Shown in pieces: positions 1 through 15,000 of a stretch of DNA of 64,000 bases; the first letter of the stretch is position 1, and the number at the start of each line of letters is the position of its first letter. The stretch is from Petrosia ficiformis (Eukaryota; Porifera; Demospongiae; Haplosclerida; Petrosiidae). The position numbers and the translations under genes were made by a program. The DNA is taken from contig OX345637.1 in the NCBI GenBank assembly GCA_947044365.1, positions 7,093,201 to 7,157,200 on the forward strand, written 5' to 3'. A model generated the notes under the pieces. That model was not told the DNA's origin and made no database searches. It saw only the letters and a program-made list of their open reading frames with translations.

Positions 1-3000
1 AGAACTTTGAGTACTTGATGAAAATTCCGAGTCCTTTTTTTCTATAATTGAAGATGGCAGAACACTTCTAAAGTAACTGTTTAGGACAGTTGGTGAAGTG
101 GGTGTGGTTTTAGTGTGCCTTTCACTTTCATTATTATGTGTCATTAGAGAACCTTGTCTAACAGGTACAATAAAACCAGTTCGACTATTGTTTTGAAACA
201 CAGATTCAGTTTTATCACAAGATTCAATATTTGTAACAGGAACAGAACTTATATTACCTGTTTTATTACCAGTTTCTTTGGGTGACATTTCACCATTTAC
301 ATCATTGACAGTCTTTGACACAGAAAAACTGATTTGACCACTTTCATCACAGTTACCGACACCATCCCTTTGTTGGTCTTCCTGCATTAGTTTCTTGAGA
401 TCATCTGTCCATCCGGCAAGTCTTACCACCTCACTAACTTGTTCTACTAAATCACCTATCAGTGCAATATCTGTGACTCTTTTACGCTGGTATTTAAAAG
501 GTCCGACCAGCTCACGATTAAGAAGAATACGAAGTATATTATATCTAGTTAGAGTGGAGAGGCTAGCAAATGGCTCTACCTACATCAAAAAAATAATGTG
601 GTATTAAAAATATTACACCTCATAGTTCTGACTATTTGGACATAACTATCATAGTATATTGATCCAACTACATGCATATACTCCAATGGTATCAACTATT
701 ATTATTAATGAGGTTAAAACTAATAGCTATTTTTCATGGTTCTAACTTTTAGCAAAGACCCTAGCATGATTATTTTGGAGTCATGAACGAAACCACTTCA
801 TAACATTGAGATAAACAAGGTTAATTGAAGACAAATCTTTCAATTTCACAAATTAAAGTAGGCAGAAGGGGAAAAGCTAGAGGGGTCCCTAGCTTCAGCC
901 TGACCCTCCTCTCCCAAAGCAGTTCAATTCTACTGATTGAAATTACTATGCAAAGTGGTTGCTTTATATATGCATTTTTGCATAGTATATATACCAAATT
1001 ATTAGCTGCAATACTGATTTGAATAGTGAGTAGGTGTGGTTATTGTTTGTCCAATTCTTTACTCTGCATATTTTTGTAAGTAACACTACTTCAATATTAA
1101 TGGATTTTGAGTAGTACCATACTAGGAATAATTGTCTAACAATGTGAGCTATCTGTTGATTTTATACATAAAGTCTCATCAGGTTCCAACAACAGAAACT
1201 GTAAGACATCAAAACTGTCATAACTTTTGAATCAAAAGTGTTTGGAAAATTCCTCACATTTGGTTTTCTTATTTTTATGGCCATCCCTATGATTGCTTTC
1301 AATGGAGTTTAATGTATATACCTTAAGCCTAATATTAATTGCATCCTTAAATTCAGTGATTTTTAAGCACTTGGGTTTTAGCATGCATTAATTTATGAGC
1401 ATTGCCTAATAAATTGATGACAAATAATATTTTTTAGCGTGTACTGATTTTAGTGAATATTACGTTTGTTGCTAAAATCATGAAAATGAGTACACACAAT
1501 TAAAAGTAGATTAAGGTATATTTGCTTGTGTCACATATCGTGACTATACAATGTATGTGTTGTAAATGTATTTAAAGAAGTTGTGTCACTCTGGGGTCTC
1601 GGTCAATTAATGGCCATGGCGTGTAATATAATAGTTTGGTGTGGTATGCCTTTTGGGCCTTGGCAACTTGGCCCTAAATAAAATCCTGCACACATAGTAT
1701 ACACATACATGACTTGTACACACATACACATGTACATGTACAAATACATACATGTACACACTAATGCCCCACACACACATACACAATACACACAAACACA
1801 CACTTCAAGTGAAGTTCCCATTATAAGAAGTAAATCACATTGTGCTAGATCCGTGTGACGGAGTGAGTAAAACCTATGAGGTAAGTCCTCTCCAAAGAAC
1901 ACAACATCAGGTTTCACCATACCCTATACAAAGGGGACACATAACACAAGTTAACTATGAAGAAGGTACATAAGGCTTGAAGGCACTTACTGTACAGAAC
2001 TTGTGTCTACATTGTGGAATTTTGTTTTTGAATATCAGTGCCTAAAAGAATACATGTAGAAGTAAAATGTAATTATACATACAACTATGAATGTGAGATG
2101 TACATACATATGCACAATTCTACTGTTCTATATACTACATACATGTACAAAGTACTCATGTACATGTACTTGTATAATATTACACGACAACGTATAGTTT
2201 AAATGTAGTTATACTACATGTACCTCTTTATGCCATTTCTAGTACAAACAAGAGCGACAAGCATTTTGCAACACTAAATGTCTGCCATTTTATGATACAC
2301 ATGTAAAGGATACTCTGAATACATCCAACTTGATCCAAGTACATCCACATGTATATAAAGTAATTTTGCTAGTACATGTACATATTGTGTGGTGTAATGA
2401 TAATATTGAAGCTATTGTGTCAATATTAATGCATAATTGTAGCAATGACCTTTACTTCTTCAGAGTCATGTTTACTGTGACATACTGTACATGATGCTGT
2501 GGCAAATGATCCATGTGATTCTACTAGTCTGCCAGGTTTTATACCAGCCACTGAAAGTGAAGATAGATAGATGAATGATTGGATAGATAGATGATTCCAT
2601 GGATAATATACTGTATCCAGGCTCTTAAGATGGCAGAGAGAAAAAGAGCCTGGATTCAACTTTTTGCAAGCGTTAAATCATACAAAGATTTGTGGCAATT
2701 CCATCAACTATTGCAATCTTTCCATGTCAGTTTCTCTGAAAATACTTTAAAATAGGTACATGTAGGTAGATATTGTACATGCAGTGTTCTGCCCACACTG
2801 GTTGGGAATAACCACCACTCAGCATGAATTAACCACCACTCAGATGAATTATCCACCTCTCAGATAATACATATATAGGCTACTGAGACAGTATTAAGTA
2901 TATACTGGGTAAACAGCACTAAATGCAAGTTGGAATCTGACCACCACTCTAAATATCCTGAACACTGAATCAATATGGCTTATTTTGATCAATGTATTGT

Positions 3001-6000
3001 TTAGTGACTGCGTGATGTAAATTAGCGCATGTGCAAATCCAGGCTCTTATTTCTCTGCTATCTTAAGAGTCTTGGTATGAGGGTAAATACACATAAACAG
3101 ATGGATGAATACACAACATAGATACATTGTAGATTTGAGACATAAATTATGTTCATTACAAAAGACTGAAAAGATATGATGTCTTAACAAATGACTACAA
3201 TAGAAGGATTGGTTTACACTATAAAGATGATTATTGCCGAGCACCTTAGTGCGAGGCAACTAATCCGGGAGTGTAGTGAAATCTCGATCTTAGTTTGTAT
3301 ATATATATATATATATGTGGTTCTGTCACGCTTAGGAATGCAATAATTAAATGTACGACCACAGGCACGTTAATTCGTAGACCGCGTGTACTGTTGATGG
3401 TGTACTGCTCTAATGTAGAGACGAGAAACCTACAAGTGAGGGAGCTACAGCACGCCTTCGATGCCTAGCTACACTGAGAAAAAGAAGCAAAGTGCGGAAG
3501 CTACAGAAGAGGCCAAGACAGAGGAGAAATTAAGAGGTAGAGAACAGAAACAGTGAGATCTAGATGAGAGTGAACAACAGGCAAGACAATCCCGTGTATG
3601 TTAGCATCATCACAAGGATCACAAGATGACAAATCACTAAATTCTGTCTTCTTTCCTGCCATTATAAGTGTCAAAGTCAAATAATTATACCATTGTGTGA
3701 CTAAAACCACACCTTTCTGGATATTAATCGACTATAGTGTAGTCCGAGCGAGGCAGTCTGCGCATACGTATTCCTAGTTATAGTTTATTAACCCTGCCCG
3801 CATAGGCAGAGTGGAGGGTTGCTGTAATTGTTTTGCTTGTCTGTCTGTCAGCAAAATTCCAGCAAACCTATGAACATTAGCACTTCGAAAATACTACCAG
3901 TAGACTTCAGCGACTACTTGTGTAGGTATTGTGGTGGTTCCTTCCTTGGATGATTCTGAACACAAGTGGACCAATAGCATCAAGGCCTAACGTCTGGATC
4001 TTTGACAACTCGGTGTCCTGAGCTTTATTGTTTCTTGACATCCGTCTCTTAACTAAAGGGTCCAACTTTGGGCATCTGGATTCCTCATTCTTTGGGAGTC
4101 CATATACTTTTTTAGTTTGTAGTCTAGCTACATTTGGGAGAGTTTTGGTGAATGTTTCCTTTAGAAACTGATCCGTGCTCTCCGACACCTTGTGGATTGT
4201 ACAGGTCTTCCCTTACAACTTGTCGTCTATGGGTTCCCAACCCATTATTGGATATTCCTCGAATGTCTCCGACATAGAGCGATCTACCCACAGACTGGGT
4301 CTGTCTGATTCACCCTCGTCACCTCTCTGAGGTGTGGTGGGGTGTGATGATGTCAGTGGTAGGCTCTCCCAGCCTTCCAGTTGTGTTATCCTAGTGGACA
4401 TTGCCTCTATAGCCGTAGAGAAATGGTTACCCATCTGGCTAATTGCACTCATAACATCTACCATAGTTGGGGACGGCATAGTTGGTAATGTGACTGTCTC
4501 TGACACTAATTAATTTTCTAACTAATTTTCTGATGACATGGCTGCGATGAACTAGTAGAGCTTGAATAACAAAAGATAGACTTCTCTGTGAGCTAGAAAA
4601 AAGGCTGACTAATGTGGAGAAGCCATGCAGTTATTTAGGCGGAGACCTTTGTGTTTCACATGATAGTGTCACATGGCATTGACCAATGAGATTAAAGGTC
4701 AATACAGCACGAGTAGGAGTCACAAGTGATCTGCTAGGTCAAAATACCGTAAATAAAAGAAAATTACTACCAATTAGCTGTCAGAGTTAGAAATATTTGG
4801 CCTAACACAGTTGATATCTCAACTTCACATTCTTCAGAATAGCTTGCAACCACTACGTGTGGTCTGAGCCATTCTTATATTAACTAGTACATTGTAAGTG
4901 AGTCAAAAATTATTGTATGTTGAAGTAAGTAAGTAATAATACTACACCCACACTACATTATTAAGTCATGTACAATCATGTATAAGTAACTGTATCAGCT
5001 AAAGAAGACCAAATAAAGAAACGCCTCAGTCTGGTGTGATGTTTTGAAATTTAGCCCCCATTCACACATTAGATTATATGAACAATAGAGGAGTAATCTA
5101 ATGGAGACATACTGTATAATAGTAATACAGTATGAACTGAGCTGGTAAATAAAACAGCATATATGGCAATAAACCTGACAGAAAGTAATTAGATACACAT
5201 TATTTATAGTCATAGTACATAACTACATATATACGAGTATAAACTGGATAAAGAGGTTAATTAGATATACATAATATACAAGTATAAACTGGAACAAGTG
5301 TATATAGAGAAAAAAAACATCCCTATGATTGCTTTACAAATTTAAGTGAAGATAAAAGTATCCTTATGACTGCTTTGTGGTGTCCAGAATTCAGTAATCA
5401 TGGCTTACTTTATCAAGCATGAAAGACAACAGCTTATTATAGTTATTATTTTGATTATCTACTCGCCTGACCTTTCAAAGGACCTTGTAGAACTTTAGGA
5501 ATATATTTCAGGCAGAATAGCTAGCTATTAGTTCCAGTTTCTACGTAAGCTCAACAGCTTTCTTTCTGCTGGTGTGTAGAGCTTCCTTAACTACGTATAC
5601 AACCCATACTCGCGTAGGTGACACAAACATATATATATATATATATATAAACATACATCGAACCCGTGGGAAAGCAATCATAGGGATGGCCCTACGGGCC
5701 ATAATAACAAATAAAGCGGTTAATTAGATATACATAGTATACAAGTATAAACTGGACTAAAAAATAAAGAGATATACAGTATATAGTATACAAGTATAAA
5801 CTGGACTAACAAATAAAGAGGGTAATTAGATATACATAGTATACAAGATATATAGAGAAAAGAATATCCCTATGACTGCTTTGTGGTGTCCAGCATTCAG
5901 GATTCAGTAATCATGGCTAACTTTATGATGCCTGAAACACATCAGCCTATTATAGTTATTATTTTGATTATCTACTCTGTTTACCTTTTAAAGAACTTTG

Positions 6001-9000
6001 CAGAAATTTAGGAATATATTTCAGGTAGAATAGCTAGCTATTAGTTCCAGTTTCTACATAAGCTACACAGCTTTCTTTCTGGTGGTCTGTAGGGCTTGAG
6101 TCCACGTTTTTTTTACGTGCCACGCCGATTAATTGACCGAGCCCCTGGGAAGACATAACTTCCTTAACTACGTATACAACACATACTCACGTAAGTGACA
6201 CAAACATATAAATATATATAGTTTGAACCCGTGGAAAAGCAATCATAGGGATGGCCCTACGGGCCATAACAAGTATAAACTGGATTAACAAATAAAGAGG
6301 GTAATTAGATATACATAGTATACCAGTATAAATTGGACTTACAAATAAAGAGGTTAATTAGATATACATAGTATTACATGTATAATGAATAGGAATGATT
6401 AATACTGTATAGTGGCATGGAAACAGTCAGTCATATAGGATATTGTCCCAGTGAATGTCCAGTAATTTAGAACTGCCATATATATATATATATATTATAC
6501 ATGTATATATATATATACTGATGTACAGTGTGGTTCAAAATGTCTGGCAGTCAGCTCATTATTTTCATACTCCTGGTAATACATCAGCTTCGTAAATCAT
6601 CAGCTTCGTAAATCTCATTGTCTATAGTGTCAAACCATCTCTGATATATGAAACTTTCTTGTGATCAAATGGCTGAGATTTCTATATGTACATGTAGATC
6701 ACTGGAACTTTCAAAAAAATCATAACATGGAACACAGTATTCATTATGGACTTTATTGCAAGACAAATGCCTTCTTCGTCTTTAGGCTGAAATGTTCATT
6801 TCAAGTTATTGCGTCACAAGAACAAAGAATACATACATGTATATATGCATATAGAAGTACATATACATGTACATATGCATATACATGTAGATGTACATAT
6901 ACATGTACTTATACAAGTACATTGTACATATACATGTACATGCATAATTATGTACATATACATGTACATGTACAGTGTAACGAGTCACAAATTACCAGGT
7001 ATGAGCTCTTCTAAAGTGAATTAAATCATTTCCTATGAGCAAGAGCAAACAGACATTTTTAACATATTGATCACATGATATACACATGTATGTACATGTA
7101 CATGTACATGTGTATAATTGAATACTGAGGTGTATAGCTGACATTGACTAATTAGATTATGTAATTTTATTTGCTAAATTAGATTTTTATGTGTATATAC
7201 ATTTGTACATGTACATGTATGGCAACATGTTCAAAACTTCAAATCATAAGCAATTTGATTGGTCAAACTGCACACAATGCGTATTTATTTACTCATCTTT
7301 TCCAATTTTAATTCTTACATGTATGCTATACAATACTAAACTATCATAACGAAGTGATAATACTATACATGTACATGTACATCCCACCTATCCTGTGCAT
7401 TGATACATCAATATACATGCTCATTACATTCCTATATATACACAGTTACACAGATGGACAATAAAATTTGTTTGAAGTTCACATTAAATGCAATAATCCT
7501 ACATAGTTGAAATATTTCTCACAAGTCATCATAATTACTATGTGCTGCATGTATTACTCATATAGTTCCAGTTGTTATAATTTCTGAAAAGGAAACACTT
7601 GTCTTGTAACATTTTAAACCCTCGCCCACATAGGTGGAGCAGAGGGTTACTGTAATCATAGTGTCTGTCTGTTGGCAAAATTACAGTGAAGTAGTGGCTG
7701 CTACGACTTCGAACTAGCTCTAAGCTTTCTGCCATGACTGTCAATTTCTAGCTCCACCCATTTCATTTCGTCCACATGATTGAAGCCACAAAACTGTTTT
7801 CTTATTTTAACACTGTGCTTCTTATACAGATGACAGATGGCAGATGGCTAAGAAATAGGGGGGGGGGGGGGGAGAGGGAGGGAACAGGGGGTTGAGCCCC
7901 CCTAATTTTGTGGTTAACACTGTAATTCAATTATTAATACATTTTTGTATTACTATATGTATAATGTAAACATTTAGCCCTCTCATATTTTTGGTAGTGT
8001 CTCAGCCCGTTATACTTGGAATTATGTAATCTTAGTAGGACTTGGAATGTAAGTTGTAACGCACACACAAATATAATATAATCTCAGTATAATAATTGTA
8101 ATAATTTATTTTTACGGTCAAATGTTATTTCTTGTCAGTGGCAGAATCATTCTTGTTTCCCAAATCACATTTGTGGCGAGGGTTCTGCACTGTGAGTGCA
8201 TTCATTATCCCATAGATTGGTACATGTGCATCCACCTACATACATGTACATGTACATGTACTATACACACTGCAATGAATGTATATTTACATATCTTTCC
8301 ATAAAAGAAGTTATGATATTACACATGTACATCCCACTTATCCCTGCATACATTGATCCCTATAGATGTACATGTACATGTACATGTACATGTACATGTA
8401 CATAGAACCTATCTTATACATTGATCCCTATAGATGTACATGTACATCCCACCTATCCTATACATTGATCCCTATACATGTACATGTACATTCCCCACTT
8501 ATCGCATACATTGATCGCTATAGATGTACATTACCACCTATCCTATACATTGATCCCTATACATGTACGTACATGTACATTTAGTCATTCATGTACATCT
8601 CCCACCTACATGTATCCCATACATTGATCCCTATAGATGTACATCAGAGTTTTTGATACGTTTTGAAGAATGGGCCAAATTGGCTCAACAATAGTTAGTG
8701 TGTGAGCCATTGGGAATACATCTTGAACCAATTAACAAACAGTTAATGCTATTAGTGACAATATAATCATAATTAACTGCGCCACTGGCCCAAAGAGAGA
8801 ACTGTGCAGTGTCAAGTAAGAAGCTCATTGGCCCAATGGTGCACCATATGAGCTTATCAAAAACACTGATGTACATGTACATACATATACCACTTATCCC
8901 ATACATTGTACAATGTCAACTTTATAATTCAGGCGTGGTCAAATACATTCATTAGTACATGTATTTAAATACAATACTCAGTAAATATCAATTACAAATA

Positions 9001-12000
9001 CTTCTTTATCTTGTCTCAAAAACTGACTCATGTGCAGTCACTTGCCACGACTAAATTTAAAAGCAATCTTTATTAGAATTAGCTTCAATTTTATAACAAA
9101 GAATATATAATAAAAAAAAGTTTCAATAAAAATGAAAGAAGACATAGGGATGTCAAAACCAAAAAGCATGCGAACCACTTCTACATAACCCGAAATAAGT
9201 ACTTACATTGCTATAAAGCAAAATACAAAGGGCTGTACTTATATAGGTTTATATGGAATTGGTTGGTTTAATTTTGGGTCCTACATGTATGTTAGCCTCC
9301 CAACCTTGTTTGCATGCTTTTTGGGTTTTGACATCCCTACATCTTCTTTCATTTTTATTGAAAATGTTTTTTATTAATATTCTTGTTTCCATTGTTTTTT
9401 TTTTCTAAATGGTGTGAATATTTTTTGTAGATTGCAGAAATACTGGTATAAGCTATATATCATGAAATCATACAATCATATATTCATTAAAATTTGTTCA
9501 TCAATGAATGTCAGTTTTTTGTATATATCAATTATTTATGAATTATTTTTCACTTACAGATGATGTCTATTCTCTATTTCACTTACAGCACTGTCTGCAG
9601 TCCTAGCGTAATTGTAATTACATGTACATGTACAATGTACATGTAATTGATAAGAATACAATCACTTGTTAATGAACTCACAGAATTACATGCACATTGT
9701 GTACATTGTAATTATCATAATAAAACCTAGTATTTCAAGAGTATTTGGTATCAAAGTATTTGAAATATAAATACTTTTAATTTCAAATCCACAAATAAAA
9801 ATGAATATTTATTTGTATGTTCATAATACACAAGTATTGTACATTCATCCATGTACATGTACATGTACAATGTACATGTACATGTATTTACATGTATCTA
9901 CTCCCTACATTACACTACTGTAGACAAGTGAAATTACTATACATACAGTGTAGTTTATAAACAGACTATAAACTCGTGTTTGAAGTTCATATTATTTTAC
10001 ATAGTCGAAATAATTATCATAACTGAACTTTACTTTTACTACACATATACTCACATCGTTCCAGCCCATCAATATTCTGTGTATAATTTCTCAAAAGGAG
10101 TCCCTTCTCTTGTAATAGTCTCACAAAGTAGTGAACTATATTTGGTGAGTATTTACCAGGATATAATTCTTTAGCTAACATGAAAAAAGGTTTTGGATTC
10201 CGAACAAAGAATGTAATATCAAAAATTGCTGAAGGTTCTGGTATGTGATATTGTTGTAGGTTGTCGTAGAGACCAGTACCAGGTGTTCTGTGAGAGGGAG
10301 AAGAAGGAACTATATACGAAGGTTGCAATACACTCTTTGTTACATGGTAAATCATGTGCTCATTGAGCTAGCACAGAGGAAAGAACACACAGCACAGCAC
10401 AACAAATGTACAGCCCACACAAAATAACAAAAAATTAAAAAAATCATAATAACTTAGAAAAAATATCTTAGAAAATTTATTAGCCACAATAGCTTAAAAA
10501 CAGCCGCAGTGGCTTAGAAAATTTAACATCCCACACAGTGTTTTTGATAAGCTCATATGGCGTACCATTGGCCCAAAGAGCTTCTTATTTGGCACAGCAT
10601 AGTTCTCTCTTTGGGCCAGATGGCACAGTTAATTATGATTATATTGTCACTAACAGCATTAACTCTTTGTTAATTGGCTCAAAATGTATTCCTAATGGCG
10701 CATGTACTTACCATTGTTGAGCCAATTTGGCTCATGCTTCAAAACTTATCAAAAACTCTGGTCCTACAACAGCTTAGAAGATTTAACAGCCACAATAACT
10801 GTAACTGTTTATACACTAGACTAGGGCTCACTGACAATGGAATTTCTAGTCGACTAATTGGCTATGACTAATCAACTAATTGAACAGAATGATGCCAGCA
10901 GCAATAGTTCATGATAACTGTAAAATATCATTGTAAAATTTAAAATTCTATATGTCAACAAAATGAATAGTTATAGTTTACATGAACATCTAAACTCACT
11001 AATAAATAATTTAGTTTTGAGTATTCAGTCAAAATGCAATAACTGTACAGCATTATTACTAAAAAAAAAAGCGATGGCCAAATAAGAAAGCTCTTAAATT
11101 ATTCATAAGTGGGTGTGGTCAAATTTCCACATGTGATCTTGTTTGGTGACATCGACAAATACCTCCTAAAAGGCCAACGAAACTAGCGAAAGGCCACTGA
11201 ACTTTGTCATTTGGTGACTCTTTGTATTGCTCAATAAGACTTAATATCAAATAGATGAGTATAAAAAAAGGAGAAAAGGGGAGGGGCATTCTGAAGAAAT
11301 AGGGCATAGGGGGCCAAAATACCCCTCTATAGACGCTTAGAGAGAACCCTATCAACAGCATTTGTGGTTGTTCCGTTGACTAATTGATGTGATTGTGTAA
11401 GCCTTACATTGTGTACATATACATTGTGTACATATATATTGTGTATATACATGTATATATTGTGTATTGTGCATATGCTAAACATCAAAAGAGCACGTAG
11501 GAATGTCACTTGAAAAGTTTATAAACAAGGTCAGGATGGTACCAGTATTGTTTTTTTGAAGTACATGTACATGAAAGTTTGTTTAATTTGTTGTTGAAAT
11601 AACATCCTGAGCTTTGTTTGTATATTTACACTAAAGTACAATGTATATCCTCCTGACTTTGTTCTTGTACTTTTGTGTTACATTCCTACAAGTACATTCC
11701 CTCAGGGTCTTGGTGAAATGGTAAACAAAGAATAGATATTTCAGATAAAGGCTACTGCAAAAGTAAGCCACAAGAAACATAACAACTAAGTGTTTGATTT
11801 CACTATTACTACATGTATATGTAATACAGTACTAGTCTATTATTATTACTACTATTCCATGTTTGCTATTAGATCTACATGTACATGTAGTTATTGTAAT
11901 ACAGTACTAGTCTATTATTATTACTACTATTCCATGTTTGCTATTAGATCTACATGTACATGTAGTTATTGTAATACAGTACTAGTCTATTATTATTACT

Positions 12001-15000
12001 ACTATTCCATGTTTGCTATTAGATCTACATGTACATGTAGTTATTGTAATACAGTACTAGTCTATTATTATTACTACTATTCCATGTTTGCTATTAGATC
12101 TACATGTACATGTAGTTATTGTAATACAGTACTAGTCTATTATTATTACTACTATTCCATGTTTGCTATTAGATCTACATGTAGTGTCAAGTTAGCCTGT
12201 TCATATAGGCGTATGAGATGTTTCAGTTTGATTCGGACACTGCCAGCTGAGCTGCCTTGGTACATGTAGCTCAGTTGGTAAAGCATCTGTCCGGAGTACA
12301 GAGTGTTGTGGGTTCGAATCCCACCTGAGGCAACTCTCATTTTTCATTTTTCCATTGCCTCAGGTGTCTTTCTTTCTTTCTTTCTACATCTCCGATGTAC
12401 AATTATTTTATGAATGTGCAAATACAGGGACATCAGAAGAAACGACAGGTTGATGATTCACGATATACATGTAATAAGTTAATAACGTGTATTATCTATT
12501 TACATTATTATAATGTTGGCTATTATTCATTATGACCTTTTCATGGGTGCCATGATTATGATCAATTAAGTTACGCTCTCAATCTTATGATTGCTAATGA
12601 TGTTCTAGTTCAATCATCAGCGTTCTTACCAAATTCATTACCACATAGCCACTCATTTGTGGTATGATATTTTCTCTTAATGGTATAAATATAATCATAT
12701 TGCTGCTCAAAAAATTCTTTGTTCTTCTGTTATTAATAAGAGAAGTAATGAATGCACTCACAATGTGCACAACACTCGCCACAAGTATGATTGGGAAAAA
12801 AGAATGAACTACTGACAAGAAAATAATTGCAGACTATACATGACTGTAATAATGATTACTATACTAAGATTATAATCATTATACATATATATAATTATTA
12901 TTATACTAAGATTATAATCATTATACATGTACATATATCCCGATACGGTGAAACATCAAAGTAAACCACAGGTTTATAAATCAGATATAGCACCCTGCCA
13001 TCGAAAGAGACTACAAGAAAACAACGCTTACCTTGTCCAAAGTGCCGACAAAAAGGTAGGAGAAGCATCAGACATCAACAAAGGTTTTGTCTTTCGTGAA
13101 ATATATTATTTATAACACGCCCACTCGTGCTATATTGGATTTATATGCACCTTGCCCTCGGGCTCGGTGCATATAAATCCAACCTAGCACGTAGGGTGTT
13201 ATAAATATTACATATATTATTATACTAAGATTATAATCATTATACTTATATTATTATACTAAGATTATAATCATTATACGTGTGTGTGTGTGTGTTACAA
13301 CTTGCACTGCAGTCCTACATGTAGCAAGAATACAAAATTCCTAGTACATGTTTAAGAAGCATAGTGCTTAAAAGCCTTTATAAAACAGTTTTGTGGCTTC
13401 AACTACATGCATAAAATGAATAGGTGAAGCTAGAAATTGACATGGACGAAAGTTTAGAGCCAGCTTGATGTTGTAGCAGCCACTACTTCAACTGTACTTA
13501 ATTTCAAGCTGTGATTCAACAGTGATAGCCTTCAAACATGATGAGTTGTGTTTCAGTGAACTCTTTTGATAACAGAAGTCTTCATAAAGTAGTGAAATGG
13601 CAATTGTGAGTTGTAAAATTTGTCATAACTTTATAAACGAAAGATTTTAGAAAAAGCCTGTCTTTAGTTTGATCCTTGTATAACTTCACCAGAAACTTTG
13701 TTGATACATAAACACACACACACACACACACAAACAGAACACCAGATTACAGTAACCCTCTGCTCCGCCTACATGGGCGAGGGCTAATTATCAGTAAGCT
13801 AAGAATGGTGCTAGTACACTGCTAAAGAAGCCGACTAGAGATTATTTAATTTGAAATCATTGGCTGTTAAGATTTGCAGATATACAGTGGTCATGCCTCA
13901 TTAATAGCAACAGCTGAAAATTTTGGGTAGGGCATTCTGCCCTGCCAGTTCTGCCACCCTCTCCATGTGTTTTATACATATTACATGTCTATAATTAAGT
14001 TATTGGTGTAAATTCCTTTAGTTTACATGTAATACTCAATTATTCACGATTTAAAGTCTACAATGTAGTATGTACATGTATGTATATCATGTGACATTGA
14101 GTCAATCATGTTTTCATATACTAGTCACCTGATCACGTTTTAAACTGCACACTCAAGAGCAGGGGTGTGGAAACATTGAGCCAACTGCCGGACATTTTGG
14201 CCTATTTTTGCCACTCTTGTCCTGCTCCCCATATACTTTGTATACAGTTCAGTTTCGTTTTACCGGACATTCACTAGATTTATCGGACAATGTCCTGCAT
14301 GACTGGCTGTTTCCACATCCCTGCTCAAGAGTGCATTAACTACTCAATAGTGCCTTAACTACTCAATGCACAGTTACAGTACATGTACATGTACTTGTAC
14401 ACGTTTTACTTCTGAAATGTGACCAAACACACTAGAAATGTGAAGTGATAGACATTAAATCTTGTACAACATTCTTACAGAGTATTAAGTGTTACAATGT
14501 GGCATTCAATGAAGGTTTCAATTAGATAATATACTCACTTTGCATACATCATTCACACTAGCATCTGGAATTGTTCCATCATGGTTGCTAAGCACAGTTA
14601 AATTAATTTATTTATTTTGACAAGAAGTCCCATCAGCTTCTAGCTGGGAATCCCTCAAACATCACTAAGACGTATACAAGTTCATTTTTGGGGATAAAGC
14701 TGGACCTAGTCATGGAACACCGAACAGTTATCATGTTCGTTGCATGACTTCAGTAGTAGACTGAGTGCCAAACCCACTAAGCCACTACTGAACCCAATAT
14801 CGATTCAGTATAGTTCAATGATGAGTAAGAACGGAAGGAAACTGTGTTAGAAATGAACTTAACAACTTGTAACTTTAAATGTTCGCTATTCTGCCATTTG
14901 TATAAGAAGCCAATAAATTTGCTATTTGAATGTTAACTTTTTATTGACTTATACTGTACATGTACATGTACATGTACATCAGAGTAGGGGTGGGCGGTAT

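Larger units (their letters stand above)
2551..10054. other. Sirtuin intron 2 (7.5 kb): repeats only
   Basis: Holds the 480-bp repeat, the gag-like relic, two family B elements, family P copy 1, a long hexamer-rich stretch (6830-7110), the 8.3-8.9 kb minisatellite with a MITE, and the 9.1 kb MITE. No exon with sirtuin similarity was found inside. Confidence 0.8.

Noticed and set aside
11790..12269. 159-codon open frame with repeated Tyr/Cys blocks
   Set aside because: Produced by the 75-bp tandem repeat, whose period is a multiple of three; no conserved domain.
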